Below, piece after piece: positions 48,611 to 56,661 of a stretch of 64,000 nucleotides of DNA (positions within the stretch are counted from its first letter, which is position 1; every line of letters starts with the position of its first letter). Both the position numbers and the translations under genes were made by a program. The DNA is from Gemmobacter sp. Its GTDB lineage: Bacteria; Pseudomonadota; Alphaproteobacteria; Rhodobacterales; Rhodobacteraceae. A model generated the notes under the pieces. The model saw only the letters and a program-made list of their open reading frames with translations. It was not told where the DNA came from and did no database searches. The stretch is taken from positions 1 to 64,000 of the forward strand of contig NZ_JAUCBS010000005.1 of NCBI RefSeq assembly GCF_034676705.1, given 5' to 3'.

Positions 48611-48651
48611 AAGCAGTGTCCTATAAAATTCAAGCGCTGTCTCAATAAATT
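48611..48651. promoter_or_regulatory. Tandem 21-base repeat, candidate TetR operators
   Basis: AAGCAGTGTCCTATAAAATT (48611-48630) and AAGCGCTGTCTCAATAAATT (48632-48651) match at 14 of 20 positions with a 21-base period, two helical turns. They lie between the FadB-like operon and the TetR gene, where a regulator of both would bind. Confidence 0.45.
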
Positions 48652-48758
48652 TGTGCAGCGGCTTAAACTCTTGAATCCGGGTTGCCTGCCGGGCGATGCT
48701 GCGGCAATTCAGTTGCCCGCGCGGCAGGACCGGCTAAGGTCGGAACAGGACAGACACG

Positions 48759-49499
48759 ATGGCACATGTGAGCGACCCGAACGAACTGCGCAAAGGCGAA
48801 CGCACGCGGCTGCGCCTGAAGAAAACCGCGCTGCGGCTGTTCGTGCAGCGCGGGCTGGAAAACGTGTCGATCCGCGACATTCAGGCGGCGGCAGGGCAAA
48901 AGAACAACGGGTCCATCAGCTACTATTTCTCGTCGCGCGATGCGCTGATCCGCGAACTGGTCGCCGATACCGCCCGCATCATGGACGAGGACAACAACCG
49001 CCGGCTGGACGCGCTGGAGGCGCGGGGCGGCCCGGTTTCCATCCGGCAGGTGGCGGAAATCATGCTGCCGGTGACCCATCGGCCCGAATCGCCCGACAGC
49101 GACGAAGATGTCTACCGGCTGCGGTTCTTCACCTCGGTCCTGATCACCCGGCGCGAGCTGCTGTTCGAGGCGACGGCAGGCGCCGACCGTGCGACGCGGC
49201 GGTGCTTTGCCCATATCCGCCGGCTGGCCCCCGACATGCCGCCCGAGATCCTGCGCCAGCGGTTGCAGCTGATGCTGCTGTATGCGCTGTCCGCCGGTGC
49301 CTCGATGGAGGCGGGAACGCCGGACAACCGCAACTGGAAAAGCCTGTGGGGCCTGGCATCGGCCGAACCGAACCTGGCCGATACCATGACGGGCATCATC
49401 ATTGCCCCCGTTTCGGCCGAGGCGCTGGCGGCCGTGGGCCAGGGGTTGCGGCAGGATGATCAGGCCGCGGCGATGCCCGTGCCCGGCGCGCAGCACTGA
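48759..49499 (+). CDS. TetR family transcriptional regulator
   Basis: A 246-residue regulator. The N-terminal HTH covers about residues 10-58 (RTRLRLKKTALRLFVQRGLENVSIRDIQAAAGQKNNGSISYYFSSRDALIREL). A helical ligand domain follows and then a C-terminal extension. It is divergent from the acyl-CoA operon and probably represses it until an acyl-CoA or the free acid is bound. ATG 48759 is the natural start. Confidence 0.9.
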   Translation: MAHVSDPNELRKGERTRLRLKKTALRLFVQRGLENVSIRDIQAAAGQKNNGSISYYFSSRDALIRELVADTARIMDEDNNRRLDALEARGGPVSIRQVAEIMLPVTHRPESPDSDEDVYRLRFFTSVLITRRELLFEATAGADRATRRCFAHIRRLAPDMPPEILRQRLQLMLLYALSAGASMEAGTPDNRNWKSLWGLASAEPNLADTMTGIIIAPVSAEALAAVGQGLRQDDQAAAMPVPGAQH

Positions 49500-49570
49500 C
49501 GCCGCGCAGGCGTTCGCCGACAAGTTCCGCACATGCCAGCCGGTGCCCGGCCGCGCTGGCCGGATTTTGC

Positions 49571-49605
49571 TTGACCTGTGGGCTTCGTGCATAATACGTA
49601 TTATG
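49571..49605 (+). promoter_or_regulatory. Promoter and 16-base palindrome upstream of the SIS gene
   Basis: CATAATACGTATTATG (49590-49605) is a perfect palindrome. TTGACC (49571-49576) is a -35 candidate, and the -10 position falls inside the palindrome. The HutC-type GntR encoded at 50648 is the likely binder, which would make the SIS-GntR unit autoregulated. Confidence 0.55.
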
Positions 49606-49630
49606 ACGTCATATCACGATAGGCTGACTC

Positions 49631-50632
49631 ATGTCCCTTCCTTCCTCTTACGATCCCGGCGTCGTCGCCGCGCTGTCGGCGCTTGATGCGGCGGCGGTCC
49701 GGCATGTGTTCTTTGTCGCCTGCGGCGGGTCGCTGTCGATCATGCATCCGGCCAAGTTCCTGCTGGACCAGCACGCGCCGATCCCGTCGGACGTGTATAA
49801 CGCGGCCGAATTCACCACCCGCGCGCCGCGCACGCTGAACGAAAATTCGCTGGTGATCCTGTGTTCCATGACCGGGACCACCCGCGAAACCAAGGCGGCG
49901 GCGGATTTCGCCCGCGCCAAGGGTGCCCGCACCATCGGCCTGACGGTAGAGCCGCAATCGCCGCTGGGGCAGGCGGTGGACCATGTGGTCAGCTTTGAAG
50001 CGCCCTATACCACCGGCGTGCCGATCAATGCGCGCAACAGCAACTATGCCCGCATCTACCAACTGGTCATGGGGCTGGTCGCCCTGACCGGGGGCGAGGA
50101 TCTGACGGCAGAGCTGATGGCAAGCCTGACCGCGCTGCAACCCGCCATCGACCGGGCGCAGCGGCACTGGGCGCGGCTGTTCGCCGACTACGCCCCGCGA
50201 CTGGCCAAGCATGACGTGATCTACACCATGGCAAGCGGGGCCAGCTATGGCGCGGCCTATTCCTTTGCCATCTGCGTGCTGATGGAAATGCAGTGGATCA
50301 ACAGTCAGGCGATCCATGCCAACGAATTCTTCCACGGGCCGTTCGAGGTGCTGGACCGCGACCGTGCCTTCATCCTGCTCAAGGGGCTCGACAGCACCCG
50401 CCCGCTGGAGGACCGCGCCGACGAGTTCCTGCACCGCTTCGGATCGGCCGCCAATATCATGGTGCTGGATGCCGCCACGCTGGATCTGACCGGCATAGAC
50501 CCGCGGTTCCAAGGCAACCTTGCGCCGCTGATCTTCTTCGACACGCTGTGGCGTTTCGCCTACAAGGTGGCCGACCTGCGCAAGCACACCATGCTGGAAG
50601 CGCGGCGGTACATGAAGAAGATCGCCTATTGA
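49631..50632 (+). CDS. SIS domain protein, fructosamine-6-phosphate deglycase (FrlB)-like
   Basis: A 333-residue double-SIS protein. The first SIS domain has HVFFVACGGSLSIMHPAKFLL and VILCSMTGTTRETKAAADFA. The second has VIYTMASGASYGAAYSFAICVLMEMQWINSQAIHANEFFHGPFEVL, whose HANEFFHGPFE matches the FrlB/GfrF active-site segment. FrlB-type enzymes split 6-phosphofructosyl-amino acids into glucose 6-phosphate and the amino acid. The kinase-like gene at 56662, resembling FrlD, would provide the phosphorylated substrate. Exact substrate preference cannot be read. Confidence 0.8.
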   Translation: MSLPSSYDPGVVAALSALDAAAVRHVFFVACGGSLSIMHPAKFLLDQHAPIPSDVYNAAEFTTRAPRTLNENSLVILCSMTGTTRETKAAADFARAKGARTIGLTVEPQSPLGQAVDHVVSFEAPYTTGVPINARNSNYARIYQLVMGLVALTGGEDLTAELMASLTALQPAIDRAQRHWARLFADYAPRLAKHDVIYTMASGASYGAAYSFAICVLMEMQWINSQAIHANEFFHGPFEVLDRDRAFILLKGLDSTRPLEDRADEFLHRFGSAANIMVLDAATLDLTGIDPRFQGNLAPLIFFDTLWRFAYKVADLRKHTMLEARRYMKKIAY

Positions 50633-50647
50633 AAGGATCGGGGCAGG

Positions 50648-51355
50648 ATGGACGACGACAAGGCCCTGCCCCGCTATGAACAGGTGCGCCGTGCCATTCT
50701 GGCCGGGATCGAGGGGGGGGAACTGCCGGCCGGCAGTTTCCTGCCGCCGGAACCCGAGCTGATGGCGGCCCATGGGGTCAGCCGCATCACCCTGCGCCGG
50801 GCCATCGGCGATCTGTGCGCCGAAGGGCTGCTGCAACGCCAGCAGGGCCGGGGCACGCTGGTGCTGCCACGCAAGATGCGCCAGACGCTGGTGTCGCTGG
50901 GCGGGTTTTCCGAAACGCTGGATGGCCTGGGCCGCAAGGCCGGGCACCGCGTGCTGGCCCGCGACGATGCGCCCGATGCCCCCGCGGTGCAGGGCCGGCT
51001 GGGGGCGGCGGCGCTGATCCGGTTCGACCGGCTGCTGGAGGATGACGGCCGCCCGATGACGCTGGAATCGCTGTGGTTCGATGCGGGGCGGTTCCCTCAG
51101 GTCGTCGCGGTGGTGGCGGCGGGCGGATCGTTCTTTGCCGCGCTGCGCGATCTGGCCGGGGTGGTGCCCGCCCATGCCGAGCGCCAGATCGACGTGGGCT
51201 TTGCCTCTGGCCCGGAACGGGCGGTGCTGGGGGTGACGGCGGCGCAGCCGGTCTACCGCATTGAAAAGATTGTCATCGGCGCCGACGGCCAGCCGCTGGC
51301 GCTGTCGCGGCTGGTGACGCCCAGCCATCTGGTCACCTATACGATCAAGACTTGA
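50648..51355 (+). CDS. GntR family transcriptional regulator (HutC/UTRA type)
   Basis: A 235-residue regulator: winged helix at about residues 8-75 (RYEQVRRAILAGIEGGELPAGSFLPPEPELMAAHGVSRITLRRAIGDL) and a UTRA domain (about 85-230) ending TPSHLVTYTIK. It lies 15 bases after the SIS gene, as FrlR-type regulators lie in fructosamine operons. It likely senses a fructosamine phosphate or sugar phosphate and binds the palindrome at 49590-49605. Confidence 0.9.
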   Translation: MDDDKALPRYEQVRRAILAGIEGGELPAGSFLPPEPELMAAHGVSRITLRRAIGDLCAEGLLQRQQGRGTLVLPRKMRQTLVSLGGFSETLDGLGRKAGHRVLARDDAPDAPAVQGRLGAAALIRFDRLLEDDGRPMTLESLWFDAGRFPQVVAVVAAGGSFFAALRDLAGVVPAHAERQIDVGFASGPERAVLGVTAAQPVYRIEKIVIGADGQPLALSRLVTPSHLVTYTIKT

Positions 51356-51367
51356 AAGGTCCGACGC

Positions 51368-52306
51368 ATGAAGATGTTCGACGCCGATGCCGTCCATGCC
51401 GCGCTGCCCTGGCCCCTGCTGATCGACGCGCTGCGCGAGGCGCATCGCGGGGCCATGCCGATTTCCGATGTGGTGCTGCAAGGCGATCCGGCCGGCGGGC
51501 CGGGGCAGTTCGTGACGCTGCCGGGCTGGGCGCCGGGCGGGCCGGTGGTGGTGAAGATGGTGGGCGTGTTTCCGCAGAACACCGGCCTGACCCCGCCGCA
51601 GCCGGTGGTGCAGGGGCTGGTCGCGCTGTTCGATGGCGCTTCGGGCGCGCCCCGGCTGGTGGCCGATGGCGCGGCGATGACGGCGCGCAAGACGGCCGGG
51701 GATTCCGCGCTGGGGGCGGCCATTCTGGCCCGGGCCGATGCGCAGGATCTGCTGGTGGTGGGGGCCGGTGCGCTGGCGCCGCATTTTGCCACGGCGCATA
51801 TGGCCGCGCGCCCCTCGATCCGGCGGGTGACGATCTGGAACCGCACCGCCGCGCGGGCCGAGGCGGTGGCGGCCGACCTGCGGGCGCAGGGCATTCAGGC
51901 CAGCGCGACCACCGATCTGGATGGGGCGGTGGCGCGGGCCGATGTGATCACCTGCGTCACCATGTCGGACCGCGCGCTGGTCAAGGGGGCGCTGCTGAAA
52001 CCCGGTGCGCATCTGGACCTGGTGGGTGCCTATATGACGACGCTGCGCGAGGCGGATGACGACGCGCTGGCGCGCGGCACGATCTTTGTCGATACCCGGC
52101 GCAACATGGAAGGCGGCGGGGATCTGTCGCAGGCGGTGGCGGCCGGCGTGATCGGCTGGGACGCCGTGCAGGCCGATCTGTTCGACCTGGTGCAGGGCCG
52201 CGCGATGGGGCGCACGTCGGACGACCAGATCACGGTGTTCAAGAACAACGGTGGCGCGCATCTGGACCTGTTCACGGCGGCCATCCTGGCCGGCGCCGGG
52301 GCCTGA
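51368..52306 (+). CDS. Ornithine cyclodeaminase/mu-crystallin family protein
   Basis: A 312-residue NAD(P)-binding protein. MTARKTAGDSALGAAIL is the family's substrate/catalytic segment with Lys. LLVVGAGALAPHFATAHMAARPSIRRVTIWNRTAARAEAV is the Rossmann region. GAHLDLVGAYMTTLREADDDALARGTIFVDT follows. Relatives include ornithine cyclodeaminase, ketimine reductases and alanine dehydrogenase. In this operon it may process the amino acid freed by the deglycase, for example ornithine or lysine. That role is inferred. Confidence 0.88.
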   Translation: MKMFDADAVHAALPWPLLIDALREAHRGAMPISDVVLQGDPAGGPGQFVTLPGWAPGGPVVVKMVGVFPQNTGLTPPQPVVQGLVALFDGASGAPRLVADGAAMTARKTAGDSALGAAILARADAQDLLVVGAGALAPHFATAHMAARPSIRRVTIWNRTAARAEAVAADLRAQGIQASATTDLDGAVARADVITCVTMSDRALVKGALLKPGAHLDLVGAYMTTLREADDDALARGTIFVDTRRNMEGGGDLSQAVAAGVIGWDAVQADLFDLVQGRAMGRTSDDQITVFKNNGGAHLDLFTAAILAGAGA

Positions 52307-52423
52307 GCAAGGCGCGGGAAACCGCGCTACACCCTTGTTTTATGACGATAATCATGGTCTGCTTGCCGGGCGTTCGGGTCCGGGGCAATTCGCGTATCGC
52401 CGGCCATGCGAAGGGGTGTGCCA

Positions 52424-53509
52424 GTGGCTGCGAAGAACAGGGCGACGATTGCCGATGTGGCCCGCGCGGCCGGCGTTTCCACCGCCACTGCGGGCCGCGT
52501 GCTGGGCGGCTATGGCTATACCAGCGACGAAAAGAAGGATCAGGTTCTGAAGGCCGCGCAGCAGCTGGGCTACCGCCCCAATGCGCTGGCCCGCAGCCTG
52601 ATCACCGGCAAGACCCGCACGCTTGGCGTGGTGGCCGGCGATATCCAGAACCCGTTCTATGCCTCGGTCCTGCGCGGGATCTCCAATGTGGCCGAGGCGA
52701 ACGGCTTTGGCCTGCTGATCACCAACACCGACGAAAGCCGCCGCAAAGAGGTGGAGGCGGTGGAACTGCTGGCCCGCAACCAGGTGGACGGGCTGATCGT
52801 GACCCCCAGCGACACCCGGCAGGCGCGGCACCTGCACAACCTGCGCACCGCCGGGGTGCCGCTGGTGCTGATCGACCGGGCAGTGGCGGGGCTGATGGTG
52901 GACCGCGTGGGCACCGACAATATCGCGGCGGCCGAGGCGGCGGTGCGGCTGCTGATCGCCGCCGGGCACCGGCGCATCGGGATTGTCGCCGAACTGGTCG
53001 AGGATGCGGGCGACGACCTGCCGCGCTTTCTGGCCCGTGCGGTGGCCGGTGATCCGGTCGAAAGCGACATGCTCTATCCCAGCTGGCAGCGGTTGCTGGG
53101 CTATGTCCGGGCGCATCGGGTGGCGGGGCTGCCGGTGGACCCGGCGCTGGTGCTGCGGGTGGGCAGCTATTCCGCCGAAGCCGCGCAGGCGCGGATGCCC
53201 GCGCTGCTGACCGGGGCAGACCGGCCGACGGCGCTGTTCACCACCGACGGCACCATGTCCGAAGGCGCGATGCGGGCAATCACCGGCTTGCGGCTGGCCA
53301 TACCGGGGGATCTGTCGCTGGTCTGCTTTGACGATCTGGACTGGATGAGCTTTCTGCATCCTGGCATCACCACGGTGGCCCAGCCCCGGCTTGCCATGGG
53401 CGAGGCAGCGGCGCGGATGCTGCTGGAACGCATCGCTGGCGCCGATTTTCCGCCGCGCACGGTGCTGATGCCGGCAGAGCTGATCGAACGCGGGTCGGTG
53501 GCGGGCTGA
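52424..53509 (+). CDS. LacI family transcriptional regulator
   Basis: A 361-residue regulator. The HTH and hinge are ATIADVARAAGVSTATAGRVLGGYGYTSDEKKDQVLKAAQQLGYRPNALARSL. A periplasmic-binding-type sugar domain follows, starting TRTLGVVAGDIQNPFYASVLRGI. GTG 52424 is favoured: GAAGGGG lies eight bases upstream and the HTH then begins at the usual distance; ATG 52406 would add six residues. It stands between the SIS operon and the TRAP operon. Mirrored GAGAACGTTCGC sites at 56475 and 56614 have the CG-centred form of LacI-family operators, so it likely controls the transporter and kinase. Confidence 0.88.
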   Translation: MAAKNRATIADVARAAGVSTATAGRVLGGYGYTSDEKKDQVLKAAQQLGYRPNALARSLITGKTRTLGVVAGDIQNPFYASVLRGISNVAEANGFGLLITNTDESRRKEVEAVELLARNQVDGLIVTPSDTRQARHLHNLRTAGVPLVLIDRAVAGLMVDRVGTDNIAAAEAAVRLLIAAGHRRIGIVAELVEDAGDDLPRFLARAVAGDPVESDMLYPSWQRLLGYVRAHRVAGLPVDPALVLRVGSYSAEAAQARMPALLTGADRPTALFTTDGTMSEGAMRAITGLRLAIPGDLSLVCFDDLDWMSFLHPGITTVAQPRLAMGEAAARMLLERIAGADFPPRTVLMPAELIERGSVAG

Positions 53510-53553
53510 GGCGGCGTTTTCTTTGGCGGATGCTCTGGCGCCGCATCGTCGCC

Positions 53554-53572
53554 GGGGGGCTGTCTGCCCCCC
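53554..53572. terminator. Bidirectional hairpin between LacI and TRAP genes
   Basis: GGGGGGC (53554-53560) and GCCCCCC (53566-53572) close a TGTCT loop between the convergent LacI gene and dctM. Confidence 0.6.
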
Positions 53573-53581
53573 GACCCCCCC

Positions 53582-53604
53582 GAGGATATTTGGATCAGAG
53601 CGAA
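53582..53604 (-). repeat. Intergenic 3'-end motif, copy 2
   Basis: On the minus strand this reads CTTTCGCTCTGATCCAAATATCCT, followed by CGGGGG and the hairpin at 53554-53572. It lies directly after the TRAP dctM stop and resembles the motif at 2455-2491 in both sequence and position relative to the gene end. Confidence 0.4.
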
Positions 53605-53622
53605 AGGGGCGCCGCGCGCCCG

Positions 53623-54897
53623 CTAGAACATCAGGTTCGGCAGAAAGGTCACCAGCGCCGGAACGAAGGTCAGCAGCGCCAGCACGCCCAGCAGCGCCCA
53701 GAGGAACGGCAGGAAGGCGCGGGTAAACTCCTCGACGCTACAGCGGGTGATCGAGCAGACGGTGAACATCACGGTGCCGACCGGCGGGGTCAGCGAACCG
53801 ATGGCGGTGTTGAACACCAGCACCACGCCCAGATGCACCGGGTCGATTCCCAGCGTATTGGCCAGCTGCACCAGCATCGGGCCCAGGATGACGATGATCG
53901 CCAACCCCTCGAACACCGTGCCCAGGATCAGCAGGGCGATGTTGATCACGATCAGCACGACGATCCTGTTGTCGGAAATCCCGGTCAGCGCGCCGATCAG
54001 CGCCTGCGGCACCTGTTCCAGGCTGAGGATCAGCGAAAAGACCGAGGCCGAGGCGACGATGAACATCACCCCGGCCGTGGTCAGGGCGGATTCGCGCAGC
54101 AGGTCGAAGGTTTCCGGCAGCCGGATGCCGCGATAGATGAAGGCGCCGACGACAAAGGCATAGACCGCCGCGACGGCGCCCAGCTCGGTCGGGGTGAACC
54201 AGCCGCCGCGCAGGCCCACCAGCAGCATCACCGGCATGGCCAGCGCCCAGAGCGCGGCGCGGCCGTGGCCCAGCACCTCGGACCGGGTGGCGCGGGTGGT
54301 GCGAATCTCGGTCAGTTTCATGCGGCCGGCGGTGTGGCGCACGGTCAGCATCAGCGCAGCCGCGATGATCAGGGCGGGAACGATGCCGCCGACGAACAGC
54401 TTTCCGATGGAGGTATTGGTCAGCAGGCCATAGACGATCAGCGCGATCGAAGGCGGCATGATCGGCGCGATCAGCGACGAGGCGGCGCTGACGACGGATC
54501 CATAGGCGTTGGTATAGCCGTGCTTGCGCATGACCGGCACGATGGTGCGCGCGTCGATCGCGGCATCGGCATTGGCCGAGCCGGACATGGCCCCCATGAA
54601 GACCGAATTCAGCACCGCGATCTGGGCCAGCCCGCCGCGCCAGTGGCCGACCAGCGCTTCGCAAAAGCCATAGAGCCGGTCGGCGATGCCGCCGCGCGCC
54701 ATGGCGGCACCGGCCACCACGAACAGCGGAATGGCCAGCAGCGGAAAGGATTCCAGCCCGGTGGACATGCGCTGCGCCACGATGCTGGCCATCATGGGGT
54801 TCAGCGCGAAATAGGCCATCGAGGCGCCCAGCATGACAAAGCCGATGGGCAGGCCAAGCGCCAGCAGCGCGACGAAGGCGATGGTGGCAAGGATCAT
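53623..54897 (-). CDS. dctM: TRAP transporter large permease (DctM)
   Basis: A 424-residue membrane protein with about 12 helices. It has VFMGAMSGSANADAAIDARTIVPVM, AASSLIAPIMPPSIALIVYGLL, VFEGLAIIVILGPMLVQLANTLGIDPVHLGVV and FNTAIGSLTPPVGTVMF. It overlaps dctQ by ATGA. With the DctP protein it would import the compound metabolised by the FrlB/FrlD-like enzymes. Fructosamine uptake by TRAP systems is not a standard assignment. Confidence 0.93.
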   Translation of the reverse strand: MILATIAFVALLALGLPIGFVMLGASMAYFALNPMMASIVAQRMSTGLESFPLLAIPLFVVAGAAMARGGIADRLYGFCEALVGHWRGGLAQIAVLNSVFMGAMSGSANADAAIDARTIVPVMRKHGYTNAYGSVVSAASSLIAPIMPPSIALIVYGLLTNTSIGKLFVGGIVPALIIAAALMLTVRHTAGRMKLTEIRTTRATRSEVLGHGRAALWALAMPVMLLVGLRGGWFTPTELGAVAAVYAFVVGAFIYRGIRLPETFDLLRESALTTAGVMFIVASASVFSLILSLEQVPQALIGALTGISDNRIVVLIVINIALLILGTVFEGLAIIVILGPMLVQLANTLGIDPVHLGVVLVFNTAIGSLTPPVGTVMFTVCSITRCSVEEFTRAFLPFLWALLGVLALLTFVPALVTFLPNLMF

Positions 54898-55355
54898 GCG
54901 CGTTTGTCCCGCAGAGCATCAAGAATGGCCGCGATGCGGCCCAGGATCACCAGCGCCATGCCAAAGGCCAGCAGCGCGGCGACCACCCATTTCGGCCAGC
55001 CGAGCGTGAGGAATTTGGTGAACCGCGCCGTGGTGATCTGCGCCCAGGCGGCATGGATCACCGCCCCCGCGATCAGGATCACCAGCGCATCGGCCAGCAT
55101 CTGCACCTGCCGCGCGGCGCGCGGGGGCAGGCGGTCGGTCAGGAACGAGATGCCGAACAGCTGCCCTTCGGCCGCTGCGCCCGAGATGCCCAGCCAGACC
55201 GCCGCCGCCAGCATCACGATGGCAAATTCATGGGCCCACAGGATGGACATGGCGAAAAAGTTGCGTGCCAGCACGTCGGCCAGCACGATCAGGACCAGCG
55301 CCCCGACAAGCAGGGCCGGAACGGTGGCCCCGAAAAACCGCAGGCAGGTCTGCAC
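54894..55355 (-). CDS. dctQ: TRAP transporter small permease (DctQ)
   Basis: A 153-residue protein with four hydrophobic segments (first ALLVGALVLIVLADVLARNFF, with WAHEFAIVMLAAAVWLGISGAAAEGQLFGISFL after it). This is the DctQ topology with its conserved acidic residue in the second helix. It is located between dctP and dctM. Confidence 0.88.
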   Translation of the reverse strand: MQTCLRFFGATVPALLVGALVLIVLADVLARNFFAMSILWAHEFAIVMLAAAVWLGISGAAAEGQLFGISFLTDRLPPRAARQVQMLADALVILIAGAVIHAAWAQITTARFTKFLTLGWPKWVVAALLAFGMALVILGRIAAILDALRDKRA

Positions 55356-55376
55356 GGCGGGCGCTCCTTCGTTGGC

Positions 55377-55404
55377 GGGGCTGCGCGAGGCGCCGCGCAG
55401 CCCC
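55377..55404 (-). terminator. Hairpin between dctP and dctQ of the second TRAP operon
   Basis: GGGGCTGCGCG (55377-55387) pairs with CGCGCAGCCCC (55394-55404) around AGGCGC. It lies seven bases after the dctP stop, in the same position as hairpins in the other transporter operons here. Confidence 0.6.
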
Positions 55405-55410
55405 TGATGG

Positions 55411-56412
55411 TCACTTGCCGCTGGCGGCGGCGCGGACCTGATCGTAGAGCCCGGCCGGCCAGTTCGGGAAGCTGGTGTAGAACCCGGCGGTGGCCTTGCG
55501 GTAGGCGGCGATGTCGGCCTGGTGGAAGGTCACGCCCTTGGCCTCGAATTCCTTGCGGATTTCGCCTTCCAGATCGGCGGAGATCTTGGTCAGCTGCTGG
55601 CCGCCGGTGCGGAATTCCTCCATCAGGATGGCGCGGTCGGCTTCGGACATGCCCTGATAGGCGGCTTCGCTCATGACCCAGCCGGTGAACAGGTTGAAGT
55701 GGCCGGTCAGGGTGATTTCCTTGGCAACCTCGAACCAGCCCGAGGCGCGCAGGCCGGTCAGCGGGCTTTCCGCGGCGGTGACGACACCCTGCGACAGCGC
55801 CGAATAGACCTCGGCCGCCTGAACGGTGGTGGCGACCACGCCCAGCGGCTCGAAGGTTTTCAGCCAGGTTTCCACCGGCGGGACGCGCATCTTCACGCCT
55901 TTCAGCGCGTCGGGGGTGGGGTAGGGCGCGGTGCCGATCATGTGGCGGGGGCCGTCGAACCAGTTCAGCGCCACGACGCGCAGCCCGGCGGTGGTGGCCA
56001 GCCGGTCGTAGAACCCCTGCATCAGCGGCGAAAAGGCGAGGCGTTCGCCTTCTTCCGCGCTTTCGACCACGAAGGGGCCTTCGACGACCGACAGTTCCGG
56101 CACCCCGAAGGTGGACAGGAACGAGGCCGAAGTGAAGGTCATCACCGGCAGGCCCTGGCTGGCCTGTTCGATGGAATCGGTGGTGCTGCCCAGCTGGGCG
56201 GACGGAAAGCCCTGGAACGCGACGCGGCCGTTGGTGCGCGCGGTGACCCGTTCGGCGGCGGCAAGGGCGGATTTCCAGGATTCGGACGTGGGCGCGTTTA
56301 CCGTGGCCAGCTTGATGGTGATGTCCTGCGCCTGGGCCGCGCAGGTGATCAGGGTCGCGGCGATGGTTGCGAGGGTGGTCCGCAGCAGGCTGCGGGACGA
56401 AGATGCGGGCAT
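55411..56412 (-). CDS. dctP: TRAP transporter solute-binding protein (DctP)
   Basis: A 333-residue periplasmic protein. The signal peptide is residues 1-28 (LLRTTLATIAATLITCAAQA). The mature part has DITIKLATVNAPTSESWKSALAAAERVTARTNGRVAFQ, the ligand-carboxylate arginine region LKGVKMRVPPVETWLKTFEPLGV, and TVQAAEVYSALSQGVVTAAESPLTGL. It heads the TRAP operon and is divergent from the kinase gene across a LacI-operator region. The carboxylate expected by DctP proteins is provided by the amino acid part of a fructosyl-amino acid. Confidence 0.92.
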   Translation of the reverse strand: MPASSSRSLLRTTLATIAATLITCAAQAQDITIKLATVNAPTSESWKSALAAAERVTARTNGRVAFQGFPSAQLGSTTDSIEQASQGLPVMTFTSASFLSTFGVPELSVVEGPFVVESAEEGERLAFSPLMQGFYDRLATTAGLRVVALNWFDGPRHMIGTAPYPTPDALKGVKMRVPPVETWLKTFEPLGVVATTVQAAEVYSALSQGVVTAAESPLTGLRASGWFEVAKEITLTGHFNLFTGWVMSEAAYQGMSEADRAILMEEFRTGGQQLTKISADLEGEIRKEFEAKGVTFHQADIAAYRKATAGFYTSFPNWPAGLYDQVRAAASGK

Positions 56413-56474
56413 GTCAACCTCACTGTTGTCGGTCTGTTGGCGTTCTGTGTTGCCCGACTGGCGCGGGCTGATGT

Positions 56475-56508
56475 GAGAACGTTCGCTCTAACATGGTCGT
56501 GTTGTCAA
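56475..56508 (-). promoter_or_regulatory. LacI-type operator and promoter of the second TRAP operon
   Basis: GAGAACGTTCGC (56475-56486) contains the CG-centred palindrome GAACGTTC. On the minus strand TTGACA (56503-56508) lies exactly 17 bases upstream of CGAACG (56480-56485). The kinase promoter at 56592-56625 has the same arrangement in the opposite direction. Confidence 0.65.
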
Positions 56509-56591
56509 TCGGGTTTTGCCGGATGGGCCATTTGATGCCACGAAAGCGTTGCTTTCTGCGGCGCAGAACGGCGGATGCCGTCTCTGGCGCC

Positions 56592-56625
56592 TTGACAAAG
56601 CGTGGTATTCATTGCGAACGTTCTC
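56592..56625 (+). promoter_or_regulatory. LacI-type operator and promoter of the PfkB kinase gene
   Basis: TTGACA (56592-56597) is followed after 17 bases by CGAACG within GCGAACGTTCTC (56614-56625), the mirror image of the site at 56475-56486. The palindrome thus covers the -10 region of each promoter. The LacI protein at 52424-53509 is the likely binder. Confidence 0.65.
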
Positions 56626-56661
56626 ATAAATATTGCACAAAGCGTCCCACGGAAGGCTCCC

